The notes beneath the pieces are model-generated. The model was given only the letters and a program-made list of their open reading frames with translations. It made no database searches and was not told the DNA's origin. From positions 1 through 5,284 of the forward strand of contig JASLRP010000503.1 of assembly GCA_030743915.1 (NCBI GenBank): 5,284 bases of DNA, in the 5' to 3' direction. Position numbers and translations under genes: made by a program. Within the stretch, counting starts at the first letter, position 1; every line of letters begins with the position of its first letter. This DNA comes from SAR202 cluster bacterium (GTDB lineage: Bacteria; Chloroflexota; Dehalococcoidia; Lucifugimonadales; UBA1123). Positions 1-5,284 of this stretch are shown here, piece after piece.

Positions 1-3000
1 CGCGGTGGATATGGCTTCATTCTGAATGATCGAGTTGGTCCAGGATGGATGAAAATCTGTAATCGGAACGTTCAATACCTGGTCATCATGGGTGATCTTC
101 AGTAGGTCTCTCCCTGCCTGATTCATGTAGATCACGCGACCTTCATGGTTGGCGATGCCCACCAGGTCTGTCGTGGCGTTCATCATAGTGGTGAGCCGGT
201 CCTGGGCTTCCTGAGACGCTTTGAGTTGAGCGTACAGTTCCGAGTTGGCAATCGTTCCAGCTATCTGGTCGGCCACTAATCTTGCCACAGCCAGGTCTTC
301 GTTTGTGTATGCGTTTTGGGCGGCGGTCCTGATTTGGAGAACGGCTATTGTTTGGTTGTTGTGCACCAGTGGAACTCCGAGGAACGAGCGCATTCCGGAT
401 TTGAACGAAACTGAAAGCGCAGGAACTTCAGCTTCGATCCACTCCAGTGAGACGTTTTGAATTATCGCGCCTACCCTTGATCGCACAATTTTGCCCGCCA
501 TACTGCCGGCAAACCCAACTGCGTCCCCGACCTGACGGCCTGGTATGTTATTGGCTCCCGATACGTATGAAATGATAGAAGTTCGTTTCTCGTGATCCAT
601 TATGCTGATGTGCAGCGTTTCGAAATGAATCAGTTTTTGGACCTCCTGGGCGAACTCCTCATAAACCTCGTCGATATCCAGTGACGAACTGATGACTTTG
701 CCAATTTCGGCCATAACCTCTTGCTGCCGGGCAAGGGCGTGAGCCTCTGCCTCACTTATTCTCAGCGCCTGCTCGGTTCGTAATTGCTCTGCGTATAGTT
801 GAGAATTGACGATTGAACTGCTCAGGTGGGTGGCAGCTCGTTGGGCCAGAATCAGGTCACGTTTCGAGTAGGCGTTTGCCTGCTTGGAACGGATACTCAA
901 CGTGCCCAGCGCTTCGTCGCGAGCGATTAGCGGCACAACCAATGAAGAGACAAGACTGTAGTCCTGGCCAGAACTCAGTTCAGGTGACTGGGCTAGCGGG
1001 TCAAGCCATTCGCCACTCCCTGCTATCACCCCGGTTTTGCTTTGGACGACGAACTCAATCACAGAACCCTTTATCGCTATTGTTGATCCTGCTTGCCCAC
1101 CGGAGATTTCAACGCCGGTCGCGTACTGTTGAGTCGCGGTCCCTTCCTCCAGGTTTACCCTGGAAACAGCCAGCCTGTCGAAAGGGAGAACTCGCGCCAC
1201 TTCGTCGACGAAACGCTGGTAAACCTCGCTGATGTCCAGAGTTGACCCCACAATTCGGCCAATCTCACCCAACGCCTCACGTTCCTCAGATTCTCGCGAA
1301 ATCTCAGCGTGAAGACGGGAAGAGGCCACAGCGTCGGCGACCTGTGCTGCCACGCTCTCGGCGAAGGATATGTGTTGGTCTGTGTACGCGTTTTTCTGGC
1401 TGGTCCGTATGTGCAGGGCCCCGATTGGCTGGCCGTTGGACACCAGCGGCACAACCATCAGCGATTTCAGTCCAGCGGACACCGCTGCGGCGTTCAATGG
1501 ATTTGTTGTGTCTTCGCCACCAATGAGCGTTTGACGGAGGGTCAGCGCCGTCTGCGTGAGTCCTTCATTCGATTGACGCACTTTACCAACGGCCAGATAC
1601 GGGATTTCTAATCCCGAGACACACATATTGATGACTTTGTCCCCGTCTTCAGGCAACACCGTCGAGATGGTCATTCTTTCATTGGGAACGAACTGTCGGA
1701 CCGCCTGGGCAAATTTGTCGAACACCTCCTCAATTTTCAGAGACGATCCGATTATTCGACTGATCTCTGCCAACGCGGCGCTTCTATTGGCCAAGTTCAG
1801 CGCTTGGGATTCGCTATTTCTCAGGGCTTCTTCAGTCTCCAGCTGTTCGATGTAGAGTTCCGAATTTGCGATTGAGCTGCTCAGGTGGGCAGCAACACGT
1901 TGGGCCAGATCAAGGTCACGGTCCGCATAGGCGTTGACCTGCTTGGACCGAATGTTCAACGTCCCGAGGACCTCGTCTCGGGCGATCAACGGCACAATCA
2001 ATGACGAGACAAGCCCGAATTCTTGGCCTGGTCCAAGCCCAGGGTGTTTGGCCTGCAGGTCGTGCCAATCATCGGGCCCGGCAATCAGTCCACTTCTGCT
2101 TTGGACAACCGCCTCTACCAGCGATCCCTTGAGAGCCAGTGTAGTTCCGGCTCGTCCGCTGGGAATGTCAACACCTGTCACGTACAGTTGGACCCCAATT
2201 CCAGTCTTCGAATCTGCTCTGGAAACCGTAAGCCTATCGAACGGGAGGACCCGAGCCACCTCATGGGCGAAGCGTTCGAATATTCCATCCGTGTCCAGTG
2301 ATGAGCCTACGATTCGGCTGATTTCGACCAGCGCTTCGCGTTCGACAGCCTCACGGGATAACTCTGCGTGAAGCTGCGAGGAGGCGACAGCGCCAGCGAC
2401 TTGCGTTGCTACGCTCTCGGCAAAGGTGACGTGCCTTTGATTGTATGCTTCCTCCAGGCTTGTCCTGAAGTGCAGGACGCCAACCGGCTCGTTCTCCGAT
2501 ATCAACGGCACAACAAGCAGTGACCGCAATCCTGCCTCGGTCGTGGCGGGATTTGAGCGATGAATCTCTTCTTGGCTGACGATGACGCTGCGGCGAGACC
2601 TCATCGCCCTCGGCGTGAACCCGCCTCTGGGCGCGCGCGAAGCGCCTTGTTCCCATCCAGATAGAACCTGCCCCCAGACGCACAGATTCACCACAGTGAT
2701 CTCGTCACCCGGGGCTATTGCGGAAAGCACAATTCGGTCTGCTGGCATCAATTCCGCCACACGTTGAGCGAAATCATCGAAGACTTCAGTGATGTCCAAC
2801 GACGAGCTTATTATCCTGCCGATCTCTGCGATGGCCGCATTCTCTCTCGCCAGATCACGGGCCTGTTCCTCGCTCTGGTGGAGTTCCTGAGTGCGCTCTT
2901 GCACGCGATGCTCAAGCTCATCGTAGGAGCGCTGGAGCGCCTGCTCTGCTTCGACACCTTCTGTGTAAAGACGGGAGTTTGCCACGGCGCCAGATATCTG

Positions 3001-4479
3001 GAGTCCGACCTGAAAGGCGAGTTCCAGATCGTGGTCATCGTAGGCGCGCTCGGCGGTTGAGCCGATGTAGAGGACCCCAATGGCTTGATCATTGGAAATC
3101 AACGGAACGCCAACATAGGACCTGATTCCTGCTTGGCCTGCCGGCTCCCGGGTGACCCGATTGCGATTGTCTTCTTCGGTTCCAAACTCCCCACTGATCC
3201 CATCTCTTGACCGGATCACTCGGTCGGCGAATGATCCTGCAAGCGAGGAGACATACCCTACGTCCCTGTCGCTCACTTCGATTCCTTGGGTATATGCGAC
3301 GGTCCAAGTGTCTTGATCTGCGTCGATCAGGCCGATTGTGATCCTGTCATACGCCATCAGCTTGCCGAGTTCCTCGGCGAATTTGCCATATTGCTGCCCG
3401 ATATCCAGCGAAGAGCCGATTATCCGGCCAATCACAGCCAGGGATTCGCGCTCCTGGGCAGCCCGAGATAGGGCCGCGTGCAGTTGGGTGTTGGCGACGG
3501 CCCCTGAAATCTGCGCCGCCACACGGCGAACCGTTTCAAGGGACCGCTCTGTGAATGCTCCAGAGGTTCGGGAGTCGAGAATCAAGACTCCCGGCACGTC
3601 GTCGTTTGCCACAAGCGGCACGCCCAGGGATGATTGAATTCCCGCATCGTATATCGGAATTGCGCCTGGGAACAGGCTTTCTGGAGGCGCATCAGCCAGG
3701 TTATAGATGTTGCCTTGCGGGTTCTCAATAATCAGTTTTGTGAAGGAGCCTTCCAGAGGGACGAAGTCATGTCGCCTCCGACCTGGCACGTCCACACCGG
3801 CCTGGTGGGCCAATTGGTAGACGGTCCGTTGTCTATTGACTCTGATGATCGCGATTCGGTCAAAGGAGACCAGCTTTGCAACTTCGTGAGCGAACCGTTC
3901 GTAGACTTGTTCCAGGTCCAGCGATAGGCTGATAATACGGCCAATCTCGGCCATGACCGCGTTCTCATTTGCCAGTCTGCGCGACTCTTCCTCTCGCTGT
4001 TTCAACTCTGCGGTGCGTAGTTCCACGCGCTCTTCCAACACATCGTAGCTTCGTTGAAGGGTCTTTTCGGCGACGTGCCGTTTTTGTATCTCAGTCTTGG
4101 CCCGTTCCCAATAGTCCCTCAACAACCCGACGATGATGGCTACGGCAAACAGCGCTCCGAATCCCAGGCCACTGCCACCCGCCACCCACGAGCCGAATGA
4201 ATCAACGGCCAGCACAAAAACCGCGAACAAGCTGATGAGCAGAGCCACCACCGATGCGACCAATGCGCCACGCGTGCCGAAAAACCATGTCGACGCCAGA
4301 ACTGGCACGACAGAAAGCATACCGACGTTGTTGCTCAAGCTCGAATAAGCCACTGAAAAAACGATGGCGTAAATGGCGAAAAGGACCGAGACAATCGCCA
4401 GCTTATACCCAGACCCGCTACGGTCGGACAGAGATGTCAATGTGTGTTGGCCCAGCTTGAAATTCGAAAGGTCGAGCAA
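1..4479 (-). CDS. Membrane-anchored multi-GAF (seven GAF) and PAS sensor protein, C-terminus beyond the window
   Basis: The frame is open for 1,493 codons and leaves the window with no stop. Residues about 26-120 form four hydrophobic segments (26-45, 52-68, 70-92, 101-120) with very short loops. A charged coiled coil (about 125-175, containing SYDVLEERVELRTAEL) follows. Seven GAF domains come next, starting near residues 178, 349, 552, 719, 905, 1072 and 1258. Each opens with a variant of EIGRIIGSSLDI and carries an S(L/Y)xVPL core and a closing helix like QISGAVANSxL. A PAS domain begins near 1425 (NATTDLVGIANHEGRVIYMN). GAF and PAS domains bind small ligands or mediate dimer signalling, and this architecture is typical of histidine kinases, cyclases or phosphatases; the output domain is not in the window. 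No phytochrome-type cysteine motif was seen. The start is uncertain: the frame opens after TGA at 4515-4513 and has no early ATG. TTG at 4479 was chosen because GAGG lies 11 bases upstream; TTG at 4440 is the alternative. No ligand can be assigned. Confidence 0.93.
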   Translation of the reverse strand, partial: MLDLSNFKLGQHTLTSLSDRSGSGYKLAIVSVLFAIYAIVFSVAYSSLSNNVGMLSVVPVLASTWFFGTRGALVASVVALLISLFAVFVLAVDSFGSWVAGGSGLGFGALFAVAIIVGLLRDYWERAKTEIQKRHVAEKTLQRSYDVLEERVELRTAELKQREEESRRLANENAVMAEIGRIISLSLDLEQVYERFAHEVAKLVSFDRIAIIRVNRQRTVYQLAHQAGVDVPGRRRHDFVPLEGSFTKLIIENPQGNIYNLADAPPESLFPGAIPIYDAGIQSSLGVPLVANDDVPGVLILDSRTSGAFTERSLETVRRVAAQISGAVANTQLHAALSRAAQERESLAVIGRIIGSSLDIGQQYGKFAEELGKLMAYDRITIGLIDADQDTWTVAYTQGIEVSDRDVGYVSSLAGSFADRVIRSRDGISGEFGTEEDNRNRVTREPAGQAGIRSYVGVPLISNDQAIGVLYIGSTAERAYDDHDLELAFQVGLQISGAVANSRLYTEGVEAEQALQRSYDELEHRVQERTQELHQSEEQARDLARENAAIAEIGRIISSSLDITEVFDDFAQRVAELMPADRIVLSAIAPGDEITVVNLCVWGQVLSGWEQGASRAPRGGFTPRAMRSRRSVIVSQEEIHRSNPATTEAGLRSLLVVPLISENEPVGVLHFRTSLEEAYNQRHVTFAESVATQVAGAVASSQLHAELSREAVEREALVEISRIVGSSLDTDGIFERFAHEVARVLPFDRLTVSRADSKTGIGVQLYVTGVDIPSGRAGTTLALKGSLVEAVVQSRSGLIAGPDDWHDLQAKHPGLGPGQEFGLVSSLIVPLIARDEVLGTLNIRSKQVNAYADRDLDLAQRVAAHLSSSIANSELYIEQLETEEALRNSESQALNLANRSAALAEISRIIGSSLKIEEVFDKFAQAVRQFVPNERMTISTVLPEDGDKVINMCVSGLEIPYLAVGKVRQSNEGLTQTALTLRQTLIGGEDTTNPLNAAAVSAGLKSLMVVPLVSNGQPIGALHIRTSQKNAYTDQHISFAESVAAQVADAVASSRLHAEISRESEEREALGEIGRIVGSTLDISEVYQRFVDEVARVLPFDRLAVSRVNLEEGTATQQYATGVEISGGQAGSTIAIKGSVIEFVVQSKTGVIAGSGEWLDPLAQSPELSSGQDYSLVSSLVVPLIARDEALGTLSIRSKQANAYSKRDLILAQRAATHLSSSIVNSQLYAEQLRTEQALRISEAEAHALARQQEVMAEIGKVISSSLDIDEVYEEFAQEVQKLIHFETLHISIMDHEKRTSIISYVSGANNIPGRQVGDAVGFAGSMAGKIVRSRVGAIIQNVSLEWIEAEVPALSVSFKSGMRSFLGVPLVHNNQTIAVLQIRTAAQNAYTNEDLAVARLVADQIAGTIANSELYAQLKASQEAQDRLTTMMNATTDLVGIANHEGRVIYMNQAGRDLLKITHDDQVLNVPITDFHPSWTNSIIQNEAISTA
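709..1767 (-). repeat. Internal two-GAF repeat unit, second copy (GAF5-GAF6)
   Basis: This segment encodes residues 905-1257: GAF5 (about 905-1056), GAF6 (about 1072-1228) and the linker to GAF7. It has exactly the length of the preceding unit (353 codons). GAF5 matches GAF3 best in its C-terminal half, with FAESVA.QVA.AVASS.LHAE in both. GAF6 matches GAF4 along its length. The next unit begins in phase with GAF7 at residue 1258, but after GAF7 a PAS domain replaces the expected second GAF. The array therefore reads pair, pair, pair, single GAF, PAS. Confidence 0.85.
1768..2826 (-). repeat. Internal two-GAF repeat unit, first copy (GAF3-GAF4)
   Basis: This 1,059-bp segment encodes residues 552-904 of the sensor protein: GAF3 (about 552-703), GAF4 (about 719-875) and the helical linker to GAF5. 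It aligns without net gaps to the next 353 residues. The strongest similarity is in the second half: both copies share VLPFDRL, a VVQS..G.IAG stretch, LVSSL.VPLIARDE, an IRSKQ.NAY stretch and HLSSSI.NS. At the DNA level, the stretch around 1880-2010 matches 821-951 at roughly four bases in five by eye. The repeat borders are set here by the EI(G/S)RI motif of each pair and are a convention; the true duplication joint could lie anywhere within the period. Confidence 0.85.
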
Positions 4480-4540
4480 ATAAGGTGCAACCTCATGCGT
4501 CTCTGAAATACATCATATTGGCAGATGATGTCGCGCTCAT
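4437..4540 (-). other. Two tiny overlapping reading frames in the sensor gene leader (possible translational coupling)
   Basis: On the minus strand, ATG at 4540 opens a 15-codon frame (MSATSSANMMYFRDA) ending in TGA at 4495-4493. That stop overlaps the next ATG (4496) as ATGA. The second frame has 19 codons (MRLHLICSTFRISSWANTH) and ends in TGA at 4439-4437. That stop overlaps an in-frame TTG of the sensor (4440) as TTGA. Neither peptide resembles a known family, and no good ribosome site precedes the first ATG. The arrangement could be a coupled leader, or a chance result of short frames. It could also mark a frameshift hiding the true ATG start of the sensor gene. Confidence 0.2.
4510..4531. 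promoter_or_regulatory. Perfect 7-bp inverted repeat upstream of the sensor gene (candidate operator or leader hairpin)
   Basis: The arms ACATCAT (4510-4516) and ATGATGT (4525-4531) are exact reverse complements separated by 8 bases. The element lies about 30 bases upstream of the proposed TTG start. The arm length and spacing suit either a dimeric regulator site or a weak RNA hairpin in the leader. It also lies within the first small leader frame. A 7-bp dyad can arise by chance in 400 bases of non-coding DNA, so the call is tentative. Confidence 0.35.
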
Positions 4541-4568
4541 GCAAACAAATAAAGTGATGATTGATTAA

Positions 4569-4597
4569 GGAATAAGTTAAACATTATGCGCTGACAA
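4569..4597 (-). promoter_or_regulatory. Candidate sigma-70-type promoter for the sensor gene
   Basis: Read on the minus strand, TTGTCA (4597-4592) is followed after 17 bases by TATTCC (4574-4569). The -35 is close to TTGACA and the spacing is ideal, but the -10 matches only its first three bases of TATAAT. The surrounding DNA (about 4540-4600) is clearly more AT-rich than the coding region, as expected for a promoter. It lies about 90 bases upstream of the proposed start, and the inverted repeat at 4510-4531 would be in the transcribed leader. Confidence 0.25.
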
Positions 4598-4599
4598 AA

Positions 4600-4894
4600 A
4601 ACCCAGGATTGGCTTTGATATACGTGCAACCGATCTTGTCTGACAGAGGAAACTGGACGCACAGCCTCTCTCAGGTCGAGCGCTGTGGGGATTCCATGAA
4701 GTTTCGGCTGACATAAGGACCGACGAACCCTGAAAACGCATCTTGACCCGTGCCAGTCCGATCAATATACTCTGCCCATCTCTGGCGTAACCGATCCTTC
4801 TTGCGATGTCGAGAGATCAGAGCACGACGAGAACAGGCCGCCTGAGCAACAAGTCAACAGAACAAAGCGCCCAATGAGAACGTCGGAGAGATAA
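4600..4894. other. Intergenic stretch with no recognisable gene
   Basis: This region separates the divergently oriented sensor gene and the insertion sequence. All frames were considered; the longest is a 62-codon minus-strand frame (4577-4765) with no recognisable motif, biased composition typical of chance, and no ribosome site. No tRNA, hairpin terminator or repeat was recognised. It may hold the upstream regulatory DNA of the sensor gene, or the decayed edge of whatever the insertion sequence landed in. Confidence 0.5.
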
Positions 4895-4903
4895 TGTCCC
4901 AGT

Positions 4904-4951
4904 AAAGTGGCGCTGACCACCGCCTGTGGCGGTTGCAAAGTGGACCACCGC
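4904..4951 (+). repeat. Paired end repeats of the IS21-type element (probable transposase binding sites)
   Basis: Copy one (4904-4923) reads AAAGTGG, five extra bases CGCTG, then ACCACCGC. Copy two (4937-4951) reads AAAGTGG directly followed by ACCACCGC. Each copy contains a GTGG...CCAC dyad with a spacer of 6 or 1 bases. Between them ACCGCC (4919-4924) and GGCGGT (4928-4933) form a perfect 6-bp hairpin with a 3-base loop. Multiple short repeats at each end are a known feature of IS21 elements and are bound by IstA; the assignment here rests on position and sequence repetition. Confidence 0.6.
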
Positions 4952-4990
4952 TAGCCTTCACTCAAGAGCAGATATTAACGCTCTGAGAGA

Positions 4991-4996
4991 AGGTGG
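4991..4996 (+). promoter_or_regulatory. Ribosome binding site of istA
   Basis: AGGTGG ends 5 bases before the ATG at 5002 and closely resembles AGGAGG. A second purine stretch, GGAAGG (4995-5000), is too close to the ATG to serve. This supports 5002 as the start codon. Confidence 0.6.
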
Positions 4997-5001
4997 AAGG
5001 G

Positions 5002-5284
5002 ATGTACTCAGTGGAGTTGTATAGCCGGGTTCGCCGAGCCTGCCACGTAGAAGGGATGAGCATTCGAGAAGCGGCCAGGGTGTTCGGGTTGCATCGGGAC
5101 ACCGTTCGCAAGATGCTCATGCACTCTGTGCCTCCAGGGTATCAGCGCAGAGAGCCGCCACGTAGTCCCAAGCTAGATCCATTCAAGGGCATCATCGACC
5201 AGATCCTTCGGGATGACCTGCAGATCCCTAAGAAGCAACGTCACACGGCCAAGCGGATCTATCACAGGCTTCGGGACGAGCATT
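5002..5284 (+). CDS. istA: IS21-family transposase IstA, N-terminal part
   Basis: The first 94 codons of the transposase are present, and the frame is open at the window edge. The protein begins MYSVELYSRVRRACHVEG, a start characteristic of one large IS21 transposase group. A helix-turn-helix follows at residues about 18-39 (GMSIREAARVFGLHRDTVRKML), which would bind the end repeats. Next comes the PPGYQRR...PKLDPFKGIIDQIL segment and the QRHTAKRIYHRLRDEH motif that precede the catalytic core. IstA carries out cut-and-paste transposition with the AAA+ helper IstB. Its DDE catalytic residues lie beyond the window, so whether the gene is intact cannot be judged. The visible part has no frameshift or stop. 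The start is supported by AGGTGG upstream. Confidence 0.93.
   Translation, partial: MYSVELYSRVRRACHVEGMSIREAARVFGLHRDTVRKMLMHSVPPGYQRREPPRSPKLDPFKGIIDQILRDDLQIPKKQRHTAKRIYHRLRDEH

Larger units (their letters stand above)
4895..5284 (+). mobile_element. IS21-family insertion sequence, left part only
   Basis: The transposase start at 5002 identifies the family. About 100 bases upstream lies a plausible left terminus beginning TGTCCCAG at 4895, in keeping with the TG...CA ends of IS21 elements. It is followed by two related end repeats, which in this family are multiple transposase binding sites. The exact terminus is inferred, because the right end and the target duplication are outside the window. 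The element continues past position 5284, where the rest of istA and normally the ATPase gene istB would follow. Confidence 0.8.

Noticed and set aside
813..1232. Plus-strand open frame of 139 codons
   Set aside because: It lies wholly opposite GAF5-GAF6 coding sequence, has no recognisable motif and is explained as a shadow of the minus-strand gene.
1934..2371. Plus-strand open frame of 145 codons
   Set aside because: It is antisense to GAF4 and its Ser/Pro/Arg-rich composition is typical of an antisense shadow; the opposite strand encodes clear GAF sequence.
2351..2683. Minus-strand open frame of 110 codons overlapping the sensor gene in another frame
   Set aside because: The in-phase sensor frame through the same DNA gives a conserved GAF3 sequence; this Arg-rich alternative has no family features.
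709..2826. Repeats as a CRISPR or other short tandem array
   Set aside because: The period is 1,059 bp, in frame and diverged as protein domains; this is gene-internal domain duplication.
1..3948. GAF domains as phytochrome or cyanobacteriochrome photoreceptors
   Set aside because: No Cys-His or DXCF chromophore motif is present; the only two cysteines are in a different context, and no PHY domain follows.
4591..4620. Run of six T on the minus strand (4601-4596), possible terminator
   Set aside because: The preceding bases form no stem longer than about 3 bp, so there is no intrinsic terminator hairpin.
4577..4765. Minus-strand open frame of 62 codons upstream of the sensor gene
   Set aside because: No ribosome site, no recognisable motif and chance-like composition; it also overlaps the candidate promoter.

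Overview
The window (about 5.3 kb, moderately GC-rich) is dominated by one long reading frame on the minus strand. It runs without a stop from about position 4479 to the left edge, 1,493 codons, and continues beyond it. The frame encodes a very large membrane-anchored signalling protein: four predicted membrane segments, a coiled coil, seven consecutive GAF domains, and the start of a PAS domain at the edge. The output domain (kinase, cyclase, phosphatase or other) lies outside the window, so the output is unknown.

The GAF domains are ordered as repeating pairs. GAF3, GAF5 and GAF7 begin exactly 353 residues (1,059 bp) apart, and so do GAF4 and GAF6. This indicates in-frame tandem duplication of a two-GAF unit. 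GAF1/GAF2 look like an older, more diverged pair. The only two cysteines read in the 1,493 residues sit at the same position of GAF3 and GAF5, also 353 residues apart.

Positions 4480-4894 are non-coding or leader sequence. Upstream of the sensor gene there is a weak promoter candidate, a perfect 7-bp inverted repeat (4510-4531), and two tiny overlapping reading frames leading to the sensor start. The sensor frame has no ATG before its membrane region, so its start must be a TTG or another unusual codon. Nothing further was recognised between about 4600 and 4894.

The right end (from about 4895) is the left part of an IS21-family insertion sequence on the plus strand: a probable terminus with internal end repeats, then the first 94 codons of the IstA transposase. 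The rest of IstA and any IstB lie outside. The element is transcribed away from the sensor gene, so the two genes diverge across the 4480-4894 gap.

The organism is a bacterium. Very long multi-GAF/PAS sensors with the N-terminal membrane layout seen here recall Chloroflexota and similar environmental lineages, but that is a low-confidence inference and no marker gene is present.
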